In this document: in pieces, positions 41,659 through 51,104 of the stretch
Numbering within the stretch: position 1 is the stretch's first letter
Layout: every line of letters begins with the position of its first letter
Assembly: GCA_018242425.1 (NCBI GenBank)
Contig: JAFEBX010000003.1
Location: 248,001-312,000, forward strand
Direction of reading: 5' to 3'
DNA length: 64,000 bases
Origin: Pseudomonadota bacterium
Lineage (GTDB): Bacteria > Pseudomonadota > Gammaproteobacteria > Xanthomonadales > Xanthomonadaceae
Notes under the pieces: model-generated
Database searches by the model: none
The model's input: the letters and a program-made list of their open reading frames with translations, nothing else
What the model was told of the DNA's origin: nothing
Translations under genes and position numbers: made by a program

Positions 41659-43137
41659 TCAGAATCCCAGCCCCAGCTGGGGCGATGGCGGCGCTGCGCG
41701 AACCGGAACCCGGATCCGTGGCGTCGCGCCGGAAGGGCTGGACGTGGCCGGTGCCTGCGGCTTCGCCTGTCCCTGTTTGTGGGTCTGCGCCTGCTTGTGC
41801 GCCGTCTCGGCCAGCACCTTGAACTGGCGTTCGCGCAACCGCACCAGCTCCTCGGCATGGGCATGCGCCTTGGTCTGCACATCCTCTTCCAGCGCCGCGT
41901 CGGGCAGGTGCGAGAACGGGATGCGCATCGGCGCGGCATCGTGGTCGATCGCGGTCTTCATCGATGCCACGAACAGCGCGTTGTTGCCGAAGTGGCGATT
42001 GACCTTGTCCAGTACCGCCGTCACCGATTTCCGCCTGCGCGTGGCCGCGATCAGCTCGCCACTGCGCGCGCTGCGCAGTTCGATCCCGACCAGCGTCGCC
42101 GCGACCGAAAGCGGTGGATTGCGCCTGGCGTTCCAGCGCCCGCTCGCCGCCGCGCGCTCCAGCGGAGCGAGCATCTTCGCCAATTGGTGCAGCAGGCTGG
42201 GCGTGTCGTCGATCGGCGCGAACTCGACCGACGGGCTGAAGCGATCATCAAGCCCGACGAAACGCACGTGCAGCTGCAGCCCGCGCGCCAGATAACCGCC
42301 GTCCTCGTGGCGCAGGCGCATCGCCGCCTTCGCCAGCAGCTTGAACAGCACCGCGCGCATGCCTTCGAGCGTGCGCAGTTTCGGGTCGAGCACATGCGAA
42401 TGGCCGATCGAGCCACGCTGCGTCTTGCGGTCCGGCACCTCGATGCCGCGCAACTGCATCCAGAAGCGTTCGCCATCCACGCTGCCCCAGGCCGCGCGCA
42501 GGCGATCCTTGGGCGCGGCGCACAGCTCCTCCACGCTGTCGATGCCCGCCGCGAGCAGGCGCGCCTCCATCGACGCACCGATCCCGCACAGGTCGCGCAG
42601 TTCCAGCGCGTGCAAGGCATGGGGAAGATCGTGCTGCTCCAGCACCACCAAGCCATCCGGTTTCTGCATGTCGGAGGCGGTCTTGGCCAGGAACTGGTTC
42701 GGGGCGATGCCGATGGAACAACGGATCGCGGCGAACTCGTCGGCGATGCGGCGCTTGATCGATCGCGCGATCGCGATCGCGTTGTCGCGCTGGCGTTCGC
42801 GCCCGATCAGCCAGCACGGCACTTCGTCGATCGACCCCGGCGTGCCATGCGGGATGCAATCGGCGATGGCGGCCATCAGCTGCGTATGCGCCTGCAGATA
42901 GCGCGCCGGTCGCGCCGGCACCACGACGAGTTCCGGGCAACGATCGCGCGCCTCGCGCACCAGCGTCCCGGTACGGATGCCGAACTGCTTGGCTTCGATG
43001 CTGGCGGCGATGCAACAGGTGCTGTCCGTCATCACCGGCGCGACGGCGACCGGCCGCCCACGCAAGTCCACGTCGTCCTCCTGTTCAACGGAGGCGAAGT
43101 AGGAATTGAAATCGACGAAGAGGCAACGCAGCGTCAT
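41659..43137 (-). CDS. Y-family DNA polymerase (DinB-like)
   Basis: 492 residues. The palm motif FVDFNSYFASVEQ (residues 7-19) and the second acidic motif SIDEVPC (about residue 102) give the three catalytic carboxylates. ASDMQKPDG is a DinB signature, then helix-hairpin-helix and little-finger domains follow. The protein is about 140 residues longer than DinB, with a Gln/Lys-rich tail ending QLGLGF, which fits a beta-clamp binding motif. It copies damaged DNA. It might belong with an SOS mutasome, but no LexA box was found upstream. Confidence 0.85.
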   Translation of the reverse strand: MTLRCLFVDFNSYFASVEQEDDVDLRGRPVAVAPVMTDSTCCIAASIEAKQFGIRTGTLVREARDRCPELVVVPARPARYLQAHTQLMAAIADCIPHGTPGSIDEVPCWLIGRERQRDNAIAIARSIKRRIADEFAAIRCSIGIAPNQFLAKTASDMQKPDGLVVLEQHDLPHALHALELRDLCGIGASMEARLLAAGIDSVEELCAAPKDRLRAAWGSVDGERFWMQLRGIEVPDRKTQRGSIGHSHVLDPKLRTLEGMRAVLFKLLAKAAMRLRHEDGGYLARGLQLHVRFVGLDDRFSPSVEFAPIDDTPSLLHQLAKMLAPLERAAASGRWNARRNPPLSVAATLVGIELRSARSGELIAATRRRKSVTAVLDKVNRHFGNNALFVASMKTAIDHDAAPMRIPFSHLPDAALEEDVQTKAHAHAEELVRLRERQFKVLAETAHKQAQTHKQGQAKPQAPATSSPSGATPRIRVPVRAAPPSPQLGLGF

Positions 43138-43268
43138 GACGGCATCCGCTTGGTTCCGCAGTATCCGCCCCGCGCGTCTCCGCGACGGCTGCGAATTTCA
43201 CGGTTCTACTAACGGAAGATGCTGCGCGACGCGTGTCGCAGCGATCGCGACAAAGCGTCGCCCGGCTG

Positions 43269-43385
43269 TGCGCCTATCGCGGTTGTCTGCAGCCGCCGAC
43301 ACGCCGTGAATACATCCATGTAGGCTCGTACGCAGCATCCATGCTGCGTACGGTCGGCGCTGCAGACGAACCGCATAGGCGCCGC
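43269..43385. repeat. REP-like imperfect palindrome, copy 1
   Basis: The core CGTACGCAGCAT / ATGCTGCGTACG (43327-43352) is a perfect 12-bp stem with a CC loop. It is preceded by TACATCCATGTAGGCTCG. Around it, GGTTGTCTGCAGCCGCCGAC (43281-43300) and GTCGGCGCTGCAGACGAACC (43353-43372) pair with a few mismatches, extending the palindrome to about 115 bases. This has the style of REP elements common in Xanthomonadales intergenic regions. Confidence 0.7.
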
Positions 43386-43466
43386 CGGTGGCGGGCTTTT
43401 CGCTTCTCTCCCAGAAAGCAACAACACGCGCGCGGCCGCGGGTGTGCCAGTCCGGGGCGTGGGCAT

Positions 43467-43506
43467 TGCGCCGCATGGATGCGGCGCATGAGCCTACATG
43501 GACGTA
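43467..43506. repeat. REP-like palindrome, copy 2 in inverse orientation
   Basis: TGCGCCGCAT / ATGCGGCGCA (43467-43488) is a perfect 10-bp stem with a GG loop. It is followed by AGCCTACATGGACGTA, the reverse complement of the head of copy 1 with small changes. The two copies are thus in opposite orientation 115 bases apart. Confidence 0.7.
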
Positions 43507-43593
43507 CTTGCGGCGTCCCTCGCACCGGAGCTGGCCTCCCGCGAAGCCAGCGCGTGCGATAGGCGCCCAGCCGGTAATGCTTTCCGCGCGAAG

Positions 43594-44259
43594 TTACAAC
43601 ACGCGCGGCGGCTCGCCACCGACGATCACGACATCCGCCGGTCGACGCGCGAACAGCCCGACGCTGATCACGCCGGGAATCTGGTTCAGGCGTTCCTCGA
43701 TGCCCACCGGATCGCTGATGCGCAGGTTGTGCAGGTCGAGGATGTGGCCGCCGTTGTCGGTGACGATCGGGCGCTCCAACGCGTCCATGCGGAACACCGG
43801 CTGGCCGCCGGTCAGCGCCACCAGCTCGCGCGCGACCATGCTGCGCGCCATCGGCACCACTTCCACCGGCAGCGGGAACCTGCCGAGCACATCGACCTGC
43901 TTGCTGGCATCGATGATGCACACGAACTTCCTGCTCGCCTGGGCGATGATCTTCTCGCGCGTCAGCGCCGCGCCGCCGCCCTTGATCAGGTTCTTCCGCG
44001 GATCGCATTCGTCGGCGCCATCGACATACAGTTCGAGCTCGCCGACCGAATTGAGATCGAACACCTCGATGCCATACGCGCGCAGCTTTTCCGTGCTCTG
44101 CTCGGAACTCGACACCGCGCCGCGGATGCGATGCTTCTCGCGACCCAGCGCTTCGATGAAGAACGCCACCGTCGAGCCGGTTCCGACGCCGACCATCATG
44201 CCGTCCTCGACCCAATCCATGGCCTTTTCCGCAGCCAGTCGCTTGCCTTCGTTGCTCAT
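43594..44259 (-). CDS. rpiA: Ribose-5-phosphate isomerase A
   Basis: 221 residues, the normal length. It interconverts ribose 5-phosphate and ribulose 5-phosphate. Motifs are [17 protein letters not shown] (phosphate loop), YVDGADECD (catalytic Asp pair) and [14 protein letters not shown] with the catalytic Glu/Lys. It is the last gene of the 5-FCL / EVE / rpiA run. The 43.2-43.5 kb repeats lie directly downstream. Confidence 0.95.
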   Translation of the reverse strand: MSNEGKRLAAEKAMDWVEDGMMVGVGTGSTVAFFIEALGREKHRIRGAVSSSEQSTEKLRAYGIEVFDLNSVGELELYVDGADECDPRKNLIKGGGAALTREKIIAQASRKFVCIIDASKQVDVLGRFPLPVEVVPMARSMVARELVALTGGQPVFRMDALERPIVTDNGGHILDLHNLRISDPVGIEERLNQIPGVISVGLFARRPADVVIVGGEPPRVL

Positions 44260-44281
44260 CGTTTCGCGTTCCGGAGTGTGG

Positions 44282-44755
44282 TTATTTCTTTTCGAGGCCG
44301 AGCAGCAGCTTCCATTGCGCCGCAGTCACCGGCAGCACCGACAGGCGCGACCCGGTGCGCGTCAGCGCGAATTCCTCGCCCAGCGCATCGCGATGTTCGC
44401 GGATCTCGGTCAACGACAGCAGGCGCTTCAGGTGGCGTACGTAGCCGATGTCGACCAGGTCCCAGCGCGGCTGTTCCTGGGTCGACTTGGGATCGAAGTA
44501 TTTCGACTTCTTGTTGAATTGCGTGGGATCCGGATAGGGCGTTCCCGCCACTTCGCCGATGCCGTAGATGCCCGGCACTTCGCAGTTGGAGTGGTAGATG
44601 AAGACCTGGTCGCCCGGCTTCATCTGGCGCATGAAATTGCGCGCCTGGTAATTGCGCACGCCGGTCCACGGCTCGCGCCCGACCTTCTCCAGGTCATCGA
44701 TGGAGAAATCGGTCGGCTCGGTTTTCATCAGCCAGTAATGGGCACGCGTGCTCAT
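44282..44755 (-). CDS. EVE-domain protein (thymocyte nuclear protein 1-like)
   Basis: 157 residues, a single EVE (PUA-like) domain. [17 protein letters not shown] opens it, with [20 protein letters not shown] and [20 protein letters not shown] following. EVE domains bind modified bases in DNA or RNA. The start at 44755 overlaps the 5-FCL stop by ATGA, matching the arrangement in other Xanthomonadales. Cellular role is not established. Confidence 0.9.
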   Translation of the reverse strand: MSTRAHYWLMKTEPTDFSIDDLEKVGREPWTGVRNYQARNFMRQMKPGDQVFIYHSNCEVPGIYGIGEVAGTPYPDPTQFNKKSKYFDPKSTQEQPRWDLVDIGYVRHLKRLLSLTEIREHRDALGEEFALTRTGSRLSVLPVTAAQWKLLLGLEKK

Positions 44756-45357
44756 GCTTTCTCCCGCAGATACGTGGTGGATTCGGTGACGATGGCGTCG
44801 CAGGGCACGTCCCATTCGCGCGGCTGCAACGCCTCGACGCGCTGGCGGTCGAAACCGACGCCAACGAGATATGGAGGTGCCGTGCGATGGTCGCGCAATG
44901 TGCGGTCGTACCAGCCTCCACCCATGCCGAGGCGATGACCCTTGGCATCGAAACCGGTCAGCGGCAGCACGATCAACGCCATGTCCGTCACTTGAAGCAG
45001 CGACGTCGCTTCCAGCACCGGCTCGGGAATGCCGAAACGGTTCGGACGCGTTTCGTCCCCGGCGCGGAACGGTGCGAAGCGCAAGGTGTTGTCGCCCTCA
45101 TCGAGTCCACCCTCATTTAGAACAGGCAGGCAATAGACGCACTGCGGCGGCAGTCGCAGCTGCCAGGCATGCAGCGGCACTTCGCCATCCACCGCCCAGT
45201 AGCCCGCGACATAACCCTGCGTCGGCGCGAACGGCAGCGCCAGCAATCCGCCCGCCACGGCATCGGCAGCGGCCAGGCGTTCGCCCGCGCTCACGCCACG
45301 ACGGGCATCGCGCAGGCGGCGGCGGAGATCGAGGGCGGGATCGCGGGAGGCGGGCAT
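44752..45357 (-). CDS. ygfA: 5-formyltetrahydrofolate cyclo-ligase
   Basis: 201 residues. It converts 5-formyl-THF to 5,10-methenyl-THF with ATP. Motifs include LRRRLRDARRGVS (N-terminal basic helix), the formyl-binding LPVLNEGG and the glycine-rich HRLGMGGGWYDRTL (ATP loop). A start 6 bases further upstream is equally possible. The gene lies directly downstream of the 6S RNA gene, as in E. coli, where the two are linked. Confidence 0.9.
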   Translation of the reverse strand: MPASRDPALDLRRRLRDARRGVSAGERLAAADAVAGGLLALPFAPTQGYVAGYWAVDGEVPLHAWQLRLPPQCVYCLPVLNEGGLDEGDNTLRFAPFRAGDETRPNRFGIPEPVLEATSLLQVTDMALIVLPLTGFDAKGHRLGMGGGWYDRTLRDHRTAPPYLVGVGFDRQRVEALQPREWDVPCDAIVTESTTYLREKA

Positions 45358-45382
45358 CCGCACATTATCCGCGATCGGGAAA

Positions 45383-45567
45383 GAAGGTTCCTCCGCCGTG
45401 CCGATGCGGCTGAACGGCCTTGAACCCAGGGTTCAAGTGGAAGCGCTTGGCGACCTTCGGGCTTTCCGCACGTGGCGGACATGCACGCCCGGTCGCTTCA
45501 CATTTCCGATGTCGTTCTTAAGGGACAAGGCGAATGTTTGCGCGCTGTCGAACACGGCAGAGGAAGC
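45383..45567 (-). ncRNA. ssrS: 6S RNA
   Basis: Placed between zapA and the 5-formyl-THF cyclo-ligase gene, as in E. coli. On the minus strand the ends pair: TTCCTCTGCCGTG at the 5' side (45565-45553) with CACGGCGGAGGAA at the 3' side (45400-45388), one G-U only. The inner arm contains CTTGAACCCTGGGTTCAAG followed by a CAGCC-type stretch, as in E. coli 6S. TATACT at 45579-45574 fits the -10 box. The RNA mimics an open promoter and holds sigma70 RNA polymerase in stationary phase. The ends are good to a few bases. Confidence 0.85.
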
Positions 45568-45619
45568 GCGATCAGTATAGCCAACCGGAGTCGGCGCGCA
45601 CATGATTTTCTTCGCGCAT

Positions 45620-45916
45620 TCAGCGCGCGTCGTGATCGGCGAGCGCGTTGAGCTTGCGTTCCAGATCGCCGAGCGTGCGATCGAATTCGTCGCCCAGCAC
45701 GCCGCCCTGGTGGCGCGTCTGCTGCAATTCGTGGGCGAGATTGAGTGCGGCCAACACCGCGACGCGCTCGATCGCGGCCATGCGGTTGTTGCCGCGGATG
45801 TCGCGCATGCGCTGGTCGAGCATGCGGGCGGCGGCGACCAGGTCGTCGCGTTCTTCCGGTTCGCAACCGACGCTGTAGTCGCGATCCATCACGCGCACGT
45901 TGACGATTTCGCTCAC
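45620..45916 (-). CDS. zapA: Cell division protein ZapA
   Basis: 98 residues from a GTG overlapping the upstream stop. NVRVMDRDYSVGCEPEERDDLVAAARMLDQRM is the ZapA N-terminal core (shown by its opening and end only), then a coiled coil LAALNLAHELQQT. It bundles FtsZ filaments at the division ring. It is preceded by the zapB-like small coiled-coil gene and followed by 6S RNA. Confidence 0.9.
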   Translation of the reverse strand: MSEIVNVRVMDRDYSVGCEPEERDDLVAAARMLDQRMRDIRGNNRMAAIERVAVLAALNLAHELQQTRHQGGVLGDEFDRTLGDLERKLNALADHDAR

Positions 45917-46134
45917 GGCTGGTCCTCCAGCGTGCGGATGCGGTGGATCAGTGCTTCGACGCGCACGCGCGCCTGCTCGTTGCGGGCGACCAGATCGGCG
46001 CGTTCGTTCATCAACTGCTGCTGCTCGGCACGCAAGGCGCGGTTCTCGTCGCTCAGGCGGTGCAGGCGCGCGGACAGCCCTTCGGCGCGCTCCACCAGCG
46101 CCTGCAGTCGATCGATCGCATCCTGCCCGTTCAT
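45913..46134 (-). CDS. TIGR02449/ZapB-like coiled-coil protein
   Basis: 73 residues, almost entirely one coiled coil with heptads (LSARLHRLSDENRALRAEQ and RVEALIHRIRTLE). It matches the TIGR02449 family, which is always next to zapA in this group. ZapB of E. coli is about the same size and also bundles at the division ring, but sequence similarity is not enough to call it zapB. Confidence 0.8.
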   Translation of the reverse strand: MNGQDAIDRLQALVERAEGLSARLHRLSDENRALRAEQQQLMNERADLVARNEQARVRVEALIHRIRTLEDQP

Positions 46135-46192
46135 GGCGAAACATTAGCATGGGGTCGACGCCGGGCGTCACCGCCTGCTTTACACTGCTGCC

Positions 46193-46735
46193 ATGTCCGA
46201 ATCCCTGCCCGCCGCACCCGCCCTGCAAGCCGAACTCGACCAGCTTGAACTGGCGACCACGCCCTGGGAACTGCAAGGCGCACTGATCGGCTGGATCGCC
46301 GGTGGCGGCGATGCCGACCGCGAATGGTTGCGCAAGGTGATGGCCGATCCCGCCCTGCCCGCACTGGCGGACGGCAGCGCGATCGGGCACTTCGGTCGCG
46401 GCACCCAGGCCCAGATCGAAGACAACGACCTTGGCCTGACGCTGCTGCTGCCCGACGAGGACACCACGCTGCAGGCGCGCAGCGCCGCCCTGTTCGACTG
46501 GTGCCGGCATTTCCTCGGTGCCTTCGGCCTGGCCGCCGGCGCGGAACCACCGCTTTCGGACGAAGGCGAGGAAGCACTGCAGGACCTGGCACGACTGGCC
46601 ACCGCCACCGCCGAACCCGATGGCGACGAGGAAGACGAAGCCGCGCTGGCCGAAATCGAGGAATTCGTGCGGGTCGCGGTGCTGCTGTTGCATGGCGACA
46701 TCGCCATCGCGAAGCGTCGCCGCCAGTTGCACTAG
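46193..46735 (+). CDS. ygfB: UPF0149-family protein YgfB
   Basis: 180 residues of the UPF0149 family, all alpha. The N-terminal half has LATTPWELQGALIGWIAGGG, a signature of the family, then acidic linkers (EPDGDEEDEAALAEIEEFVRVAVLLL). The gene sits head to head with the zapA/zapB-like pair, as in E. coli, where ygfB precedes pepP. In Pseudomonas a YgfB protein modulates AlpA-dependent beta-lactamase expression. Its function here is unknown. Confidence 0.85.
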   Translation: MSESLPAAPALQAELDQLELATTPWELQGALIGWIAGGGDADREWLRKVMADPALPALADGSAIGHFGRGTQAQIEDNDLGLTLLLPDEDTTLQARSAALFDWCRHFLGAFGLAAGAEPPLSDEGEEALQDLARLATATAEPDGDEEDEAALAEIEEFVRVAVLLLHGDIAIAKRRRQLH

Positions 46736-46746
46736 GCCGCGTCCCG

Positions 46747-48069
46747 ATGCCGACCGGCCTGTCCGCGGCCACCCATGCCCGCCGCCGCCGGCAACTGATG
46801 CGGCAAGTTGGAGATGACGGCATCGTCATCGTCCCGAGCGCACCCGAACGTGTCCGCAGCCGCGATACCCACTATCCCTATCGCCCCGATTCCGACCTCT
46901 GGTACCTGACCGGATTCGCCGAGCCGCACGCCGTCCTGGTCTTGATCCCGGGTCGTGCACACGGTGAATCCATCCTGTTCTGCCGCGAACGCGATCCCGA
47001 GCGCGAAGGCTGGGACGGTGCGCGGGTCGGACCGGAAGATGCGGTGCACGCGCGCGGCTTCGACGACGCCTATCCGATCGAGGATCTCGACGAAATCCTC
47101 CCCGGGTTGCTTGAAGGGCGCAGCCGCGTCCACTACCACCTGGGGCGCGATACCGAATTCGACCTCAAGCTGATCGGCTGGCTCAACCGCGCGCGGGCGC
47201 ACAACCGCCGCGGCGTGCAATCGCCCAACGAATTCATCGAACTCGGCCATCTCCTCGACGAGATGCGGCTGTTCAAGAGCGCCGAGGAATTGCGGGTGAT
47301 GCAGCGCGCGGTCGACATCAGCATCGAAGCGCACCAGGCAGCGATGCGCGCGGCGCGTCCCGGCATCGCCGAATACGAATTGCAGGCCGAACTCGAACGC
47401 GTGTTCCGCCGCAATGACGCCTGCCCCGCCTACGGCAGCATCGTCGGCGCGGGCGCCAATGCCTGCGTGCTGCACTACATCGACAACAACGCCAAATCCG
47501 GCAGGAACGACCTCATCCTGATCGATGCCGGCGCCGAATATCGCGGCTATGCCTCCGACATCACCCGCACCTTTCCGGTCAATGGCCGTTTCAGCGATGA
47601 ACAGCGCGCCCTCCACGACCTGGTCGGCGCGGCGCAGCGGGCGGCACTCGCGCAGGCGCAACCGGGGCGACCATGGGCGGCGATGCACGATGCCGCGATC
47701 GAAACCCTGACCGACGGCCTGCTGTCGCTCGGCCTGCTCAAGGGCACGCTCAAGCAACATCTGAAGGACGAAAGCCACAAGCGGTTCACCCGCCACAAGA
47801 CCGGCCACTGGCTCGGCCTCGACGTCCACGACGTCGGCGAATACCGCATCGACGGCGAATCGCGGGTGCTGGAACAGGGCATGGCCTTTACCGTCGAGCC
47901 CGGCCTCTACGTCGGCCCCGACGACCGCGGCGTGGCGGCGAAATGGCGCGGCATCGGCATCCGCACCGAAGACGACGTGGTGGTGACCGCCAGCGGCCAC
48001 CGCATACTCAGCGATGCCCTGGTTCGCGACGCCGGGGCCATCGAGGAATTCATGGCCGACGGCCTATAA
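46747..48069 (+). CDS. pepP: Xaa-Pro aminopeptidase (PepP type)
   Basis: 440 residues. It removes N-terminal residues from peptides with proline second. The N-terminal domain (residues 1-170) is followed by the metal site: Asp in [18 protein letters not shown] (both Asp ligands), His in [12 protein letters not shown], Glu in [11 protein letters not shown] and Glu in GIRTEDDV. The start at 46747 follows ygfB closely. A TATAAT hexamer overlaps its stop codon and may serve purH. Confidence 0.92.
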   Translation: MPTGLSAATHARRRRQLMRQVGDDGIVIVPSAPERVRSRDTHYPYRPDSDLWYLTGFAEPHAVLVLIPGRAHGESILFCRERDPEREGWDGARVGPEDAVHARGFDDAYPIEDLDEILPGLLEGRSRVHYHLGRDTEFDLKLIGWLNRARAHNRRGVQSPNEFIELGHLLDEMRLFKSAEELRVMQRAVDISIEAHQAAMRAARPGIAEYELQAELERVFRRNDACPAYGSIVGAGANACVLHYIDNNAKSGRNDLILIDAGAEYRGYASDITRTFPVNGRFSDEQRALHDLVGAAQRAALAQAQPGRPWAAMHDAAIETLTDGLLSLGLLKGTLKQHLKDESHKRFTRHKTGHWLGLDVHDVGEYRIDGESRVLEQGMAFTVEPGLYVGPDDRGVAAKWRGIGIRTEDDVVVTASGHRILSDALVRDAGAIEEFMADGL

Positions 48070-48070
48070 T
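48065..48070 (+). promoter_or_regulatory. TATAAT hexamer before purH
   Basis: A perfect -10 hexamer lies over the pepP stop codon and 29 bases before the purH start. No -35 near consensus is seen 17 bases upstream, so a promoter here is a guess based on one hexamer. Confidence 0.3.
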
Positions 48071-48098
48071 TCGGCATTCCCCGCACCACCCCACGACC

Positions 48099-49688
48099 AT
48101 GCCCGTGAACTCCGTGACTGGCGACGCCATCGCCATCCGCCGCGCCCTGTTGTCCGTCTCCGACAAGACCGGGTTGATCGATCTCGCCAAGTCGCTCTCT
48201 GCGCGCGGCATCGAACTGCTCTCGACCGGCGGCACCGCCAAGGCAATCCGCGAGGCCGGTCTGGCCGTGCAGGACGTCAGCGACGCCACCGGCTTCCCTG
48301 AAATGATGGACGGTCGCGTCAAGACCCTGCATCCGGTCGTGCATGGCGGCCTGCTCGGGCGTGCCGGCACCGACGACGCGGTGATGGCCGAACACGGCAT
48401 CGCTCCGATCGACCTGCTGGTGCTGAACCTGTATCCGTTCGAACGGGTCAGCGCCAATCCGGACAGCTCGTTCGCCGAGATCATCGAGAACATCGACATC
48501 GGCGGCCCGGCGATGCTGCGTTCGGCGGCGAAGAATTTCGCACGCGTCGCCGTCGCCACCGATCCCGCGCAGTACATAGCGATCTTGTCGGAACTCGATG
48601 CGAACAATGGCGCACTCGCTGCCAAGACGCGCTTCGAACTTTCGGTGGCCGCGTTCAATCGCGTCGCCCAGTACGACGCCGCGATCAGCAACTATCTTTC
48701 GGCCATTGAAGCCGATGGTTCGCGCTCCGCGTTCCCGGCGCAGGCCAATGGCAGCTTCGTCAAGGTGATGGACCTGCGCTACGGCGAGAACCCGCACCAG
48801 CAGGCTGCGTTCTACCGCGACCTGTATCCGGCGCCGGGCTCGCTGGCGACCTTCACCCAGTTGCAGGGCAAGGAACTGAGCTACAACAACATCGCCGACA
48901 GCGATGCCGCCTGGGAATGCGTGCGCCAGTTCGAGGCGCCGGCCTGCGTCATCGTCAAGCACGCCAATCCCTGCGGCGTCGCAGTGGGAACCGGTCCGGC
49001 CGACGTCTATGAAAAAGCCTATGCCACCGATCCGACCTCGGCCTTCGGCGGCATCATCGCCTTCAACACCAGGCTCGATGGCGCGACCGCGAAGACCATC
49101 CTCGATCGCCAGTTCGTCGAAGTGCTGATCGCACCCGACTATGACGATGAAGCACTGACCTACGCCAAGAAGAAGGCCAACGTGCGTGTCTTGCGCATTC
49201 CACTGGCACCGGCGTCGCAGGGATTCATTGATACCAAGCGCGTCGGTTCCGGGCTGCTGATGCAGACCGCCGACGATCGCGTCGTCGCCCGTGACGAATT
49301 GAAGGTGGTGACGAAACTCGCGCCGACCGAAGCGCAGTTCGCCGACCTGCTGTTCGCGTGGAAGGTCGCCAAGTTCGTCAAATCGAACGCAATCGTCTAT
49401 GCCAAGGACCTGCAGACCGTCGGCGTCGGCGCCGGCCAGATGAGCCGCGTGTATTCGGCGCGCATTGCCGGCATCAAGGCGGTCGACGCCGGACTGGTCG
49501 TGCCGGGATCGGTGATGGCGAGCGACGCCTTCTTCCCGTTCCGCGACGGCATCGACGCCGCGGCGGAAGCCGGCATCAAGGCGGTGATCCAGCCCGGCGG
49601 CTCCATGCGCGACAACGAAACCATCGCCGCTGCCGACGAACATGGCATCGCCATGGTCTTCACCGGCATTCGCCACTTCCGGCATTGA
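48099..49688 (+). CDS. purH: AICAR transformylase / IMP cyclohydrolase
   Basis: 529 residues, the usual length. It does the last two steps of IMP synthesis. The N-terminal IMP cyclohydrolase part (1-200) has [11 protein letters not shown] and [14 protein letters not shown]. The C-terminal AICAR transformylase has KYGENPHQ-like [12 protein letters not shown], and the catalytic Lys-His region [12 protein letters not shown] stem-loop separates it from purD. In relatives purHD lies just after fis. Confidence 0.95.
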   Translation: MPVNSVTGDAIAIRRALLSVSDKTGLIDLAKSLSARGIELLSTGGTAKAIREAGLAVQDVSDATGFPEMMDGRVKTLHPVVHGGLLGRAGTDDAVMAEHGIAPIDLLVLNLYPFERVSANPDSSFAEIIENIDIGGPAMLRSAAKNFARVAVATDPAQYIAILSELDANNGALAAKTRFELSVAAFNRVAQYDAAISNYLSAIEADGSRSAFPAQANGSFVKVMDLRYGENPHQQAAFYRDLYPAPGSLATFTQLQGKELSYNNIADSDAAWECVRQFEAPACVIVKHANPCGVAVGTGPADVYEKAYATDPTSAFGGIIAFNTRLDGATAKTILDRQFVEVLIAPDYDDEALTYAKKKANVRVLRIPLAPASQGFIDTKRVGSGLLMQTADDRVVARDELKVVTKLAPTEAQFADLLFAWKVAKFVKSNAIVYAKDLQTVGVGAGQMSRVYSARIAGIKAVDAGLVVPGSVMASDAFFPFRDGIDAAAEAGIKAVIQPGGSMRDNETIAAADEHGIAMVFTGIRHFRH

Positions 49689-49707
49689 TGCGAATCCCTC
49701 GCAAAAG

Positions 49708-49727
49708 CCCGCACATCCTTGTGCGGG
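49708..49727 (+). promoter_or_regulatory. Perfect 8-bp stem-loop between purH and purD
   Basis: CCCGCACA (49708-49715) and TGTGCGGG (49720-49727) with a TCCT loop lie in the 58-base gap. No T tract follows. It may set the ratio of the two messages or protect one from decay. Confidence 0.45.
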
Positions 49728-49746
49728 GATTCAAAAGGACTCTGCG

Positions 49747-51030
49747 ATGAAACTCCTCGTCATCGGTTCCGGTGGTCGCGAACATGCACTGGCCTGGCGT
49801 CTCGCCCAATCGGCGCGCGTCAACGAAGTGCTGGTCGCGCCCGGCAACGCCGGCACTGCGCACGAAACGAAGTGCCGCAACGTCGCCGTCGCCGCCACCG
49901 ACCTCGATGGCCTGATCGCACTCGCGCGCAGCGAAGGTGTTGCCTTCACCGTGGTCGGCCCGGAAGCGCCGCTGGTCGCCGGCGTGGTCGACCGTTTCCG
50001 CGAAGCCGGCCTGAAGATCTTCGGCCCGACCGCTGCAGCCGCGCAGCTGGAAGGCAGCAAGGCCTACGCCAAGGACTTCCTCGCCCGCCATGGCATCCCG
50101 ACTGCGTTCTACGCCGTGCACACCGATGTCGATGCCGCGCTCGCCTATGTGCGCGAGAAAGGCGCGCCGATCGTCATCAAGGCCGACGGTCTCGCCGCCG
50201 GCAAGGGCGTGATCGTGGCGATGGCGCTGGACGAAGCCGAAGCCGCCGTGCGCGACATGCTGCAGGGCAATGCCTTCGGCAAGGCCGGATCACGCGTGGT
50301 GATCGAGGAATTCCTCGCTGGCGAGGAAGCCAGCTTCATCTCGATGGTCGACGGCAAGACCGCGTTGCCGATGGCGACCTCGCAGGACCACAAGCGCGTC
50401 GGCGATGGCGACACCGGCCCGAATACCGGCGGCATGGGTGCGTATTCACCGGCACCGGTGGTCACGCCCGAAGTGCACGCACGGGTGATGCGCGAAATCG
50501 TCAACCCGACCGTCGCCGGCATGATCAAGGACGGCATTCCGTTCACCGGTTTTCTCTACGCGGGATTGATGATCGACACCGCGGGCACGCCCAAGGTGAT
50601 CGAGTTCAACGTGCGCTTCGGCGATCCCGAAACCCAGCCGGTGATGCTGCGCCTGCAGTCCGATTTCCCGGAATTGGTCGAAGCCGCGATCGACGGTCGC
50701 CTCGACCAGGTCGAAGCGCACTGGAATCCGCAGGTCTCGCTCGGCGTGGTGATGGCGGCCGAACGCTATCCCGATGCACCGCGCACCGGCGACATCATCC
50801 ACGGCCTCGATGCCGCGATCGATCCCGACTGCAAGGTCTTCCAGGCCGGCACCGCCTTCGATGCCGACGGCAACGTCGTCACCGCCGGCGGCCGCGTGCT
50901 GTGCGTGTGCGCGCTCGGCAACTCGGTCGCCGATGCCCAGCGCAAGGCATATGCGGAAGTCACCAAGATCCGTTGGGATGGCGAGTTCCATCGCGGGGAT
51001 ATCGGCTGGCGGGCGATGGAGCGCGGATAA
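49747..51030 (+). CDS. purD: Phosphoribosylamine-glycine ligase
   Basis: 427 residues, ATP-grasp fold. It joins glycine to phosphoribosylamine in purine synthesis. It begins [15 protein letters not shown], with [14 protein letters not shown] (ATP lysine), then [14 protein letters not shown] and [23 protein letters not shown]-type ribosome binding site is 6 bases upstream. A short GCCCGG / CCGGGC hairpin follows the stop. Confidence 0.95.
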   Translation: MKLLVIGSGGREHALAWRLAQSARVNEVLVAPGNAGTAHETKCRNVAVAATDLDGLIALARSEGVAFTVVGPEAPLVAGVVDRFREAGLKIFGPTAAAAQLEGSKAYAKDFLARHGIPTAFYAVHTDVDAALAYVREKGAPIVIKADGLAAGKGVIVAMALDEAEAAVRDMLQGNAFGKAGSRVVIEEFLAGEEASFISMVDGKTALPMATSQDHKRVGDGDTGPNTGGMGAYSPAPVVTPEVHARVMREIVNPTVAGMIKDGIPFTGFLYAGLMIDTAGTPKVIEFNVRFGDPETQPVMLRLQSDFPELVEAAIDGRLDQVEAHWNPQVSLGVVMAAERYPDAPRTGDIIHGLDAAIDPDCKVFQAGTAFDADGNVVTAGGRVLCVCALGNSVADAQRKAYAEVTKIRWDGEFHRGDIGWRAMERG

Positions 51031-51045
51031 GCCCGGAATCCGGGC
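51031..51045 (+). terminator. Short stem-loop after purD
   Basis: GCCCGG (51031-51036) pairs with CCGGGC (51040-51045) immediately after the purD stop. The stem is short and no T run follows, so it is a weak candidate for transcript end. Confidence 0.3.
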
Positions 51046-51068
51046 GGTTGCGAAGCGACTCCTGATGG

Positions 51069-51084
51069 TATAACGTTTGTTATA
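51069..51084. promoter_or_regulatory. 6-bp inverted repeat before the antitoxin gene
   Basis: TATAAC (51069-51074) and GTTATA (51079-51084) are exact complements around GTTT, and the flanks GG and CC extend the symmetry with one bulge. It lies 20 bases before the start of the MazE-like gene. Autoregulation by an AbrB-type antitoxin through such a palindrome is usual. Confidence 0.5.
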
Positions 51085-51104
51085 ACCATTCCATGGAGCT
51101 CGCC

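Larger units (their letters stand above)
43138..43593. other. 456-bp gene-free stretch with REP-like palindromes
   Basis: No coding region is supported here. It holds two inverted copies of a palindromic element (43269-43385 and 43467-43506) and the downstream sequence of rpiA. Short ORFs across it are shadows of the repeats. Confidence 0.7.

Noticed and set aside
43198..43562. Short coding frames in the gene-free stretch
   Set aside because: They translate REP-like palindromes on both strands and have no ribosome binding site or family.
47907..49685. Long open frame antisense to purH
   Set aside because: purH is certain; the reverse frame has no domain.
51031..51045. Strong terminator after purD
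   Set aside because: The stem has six pairs and no T run; kept only as a weak stem-loop.
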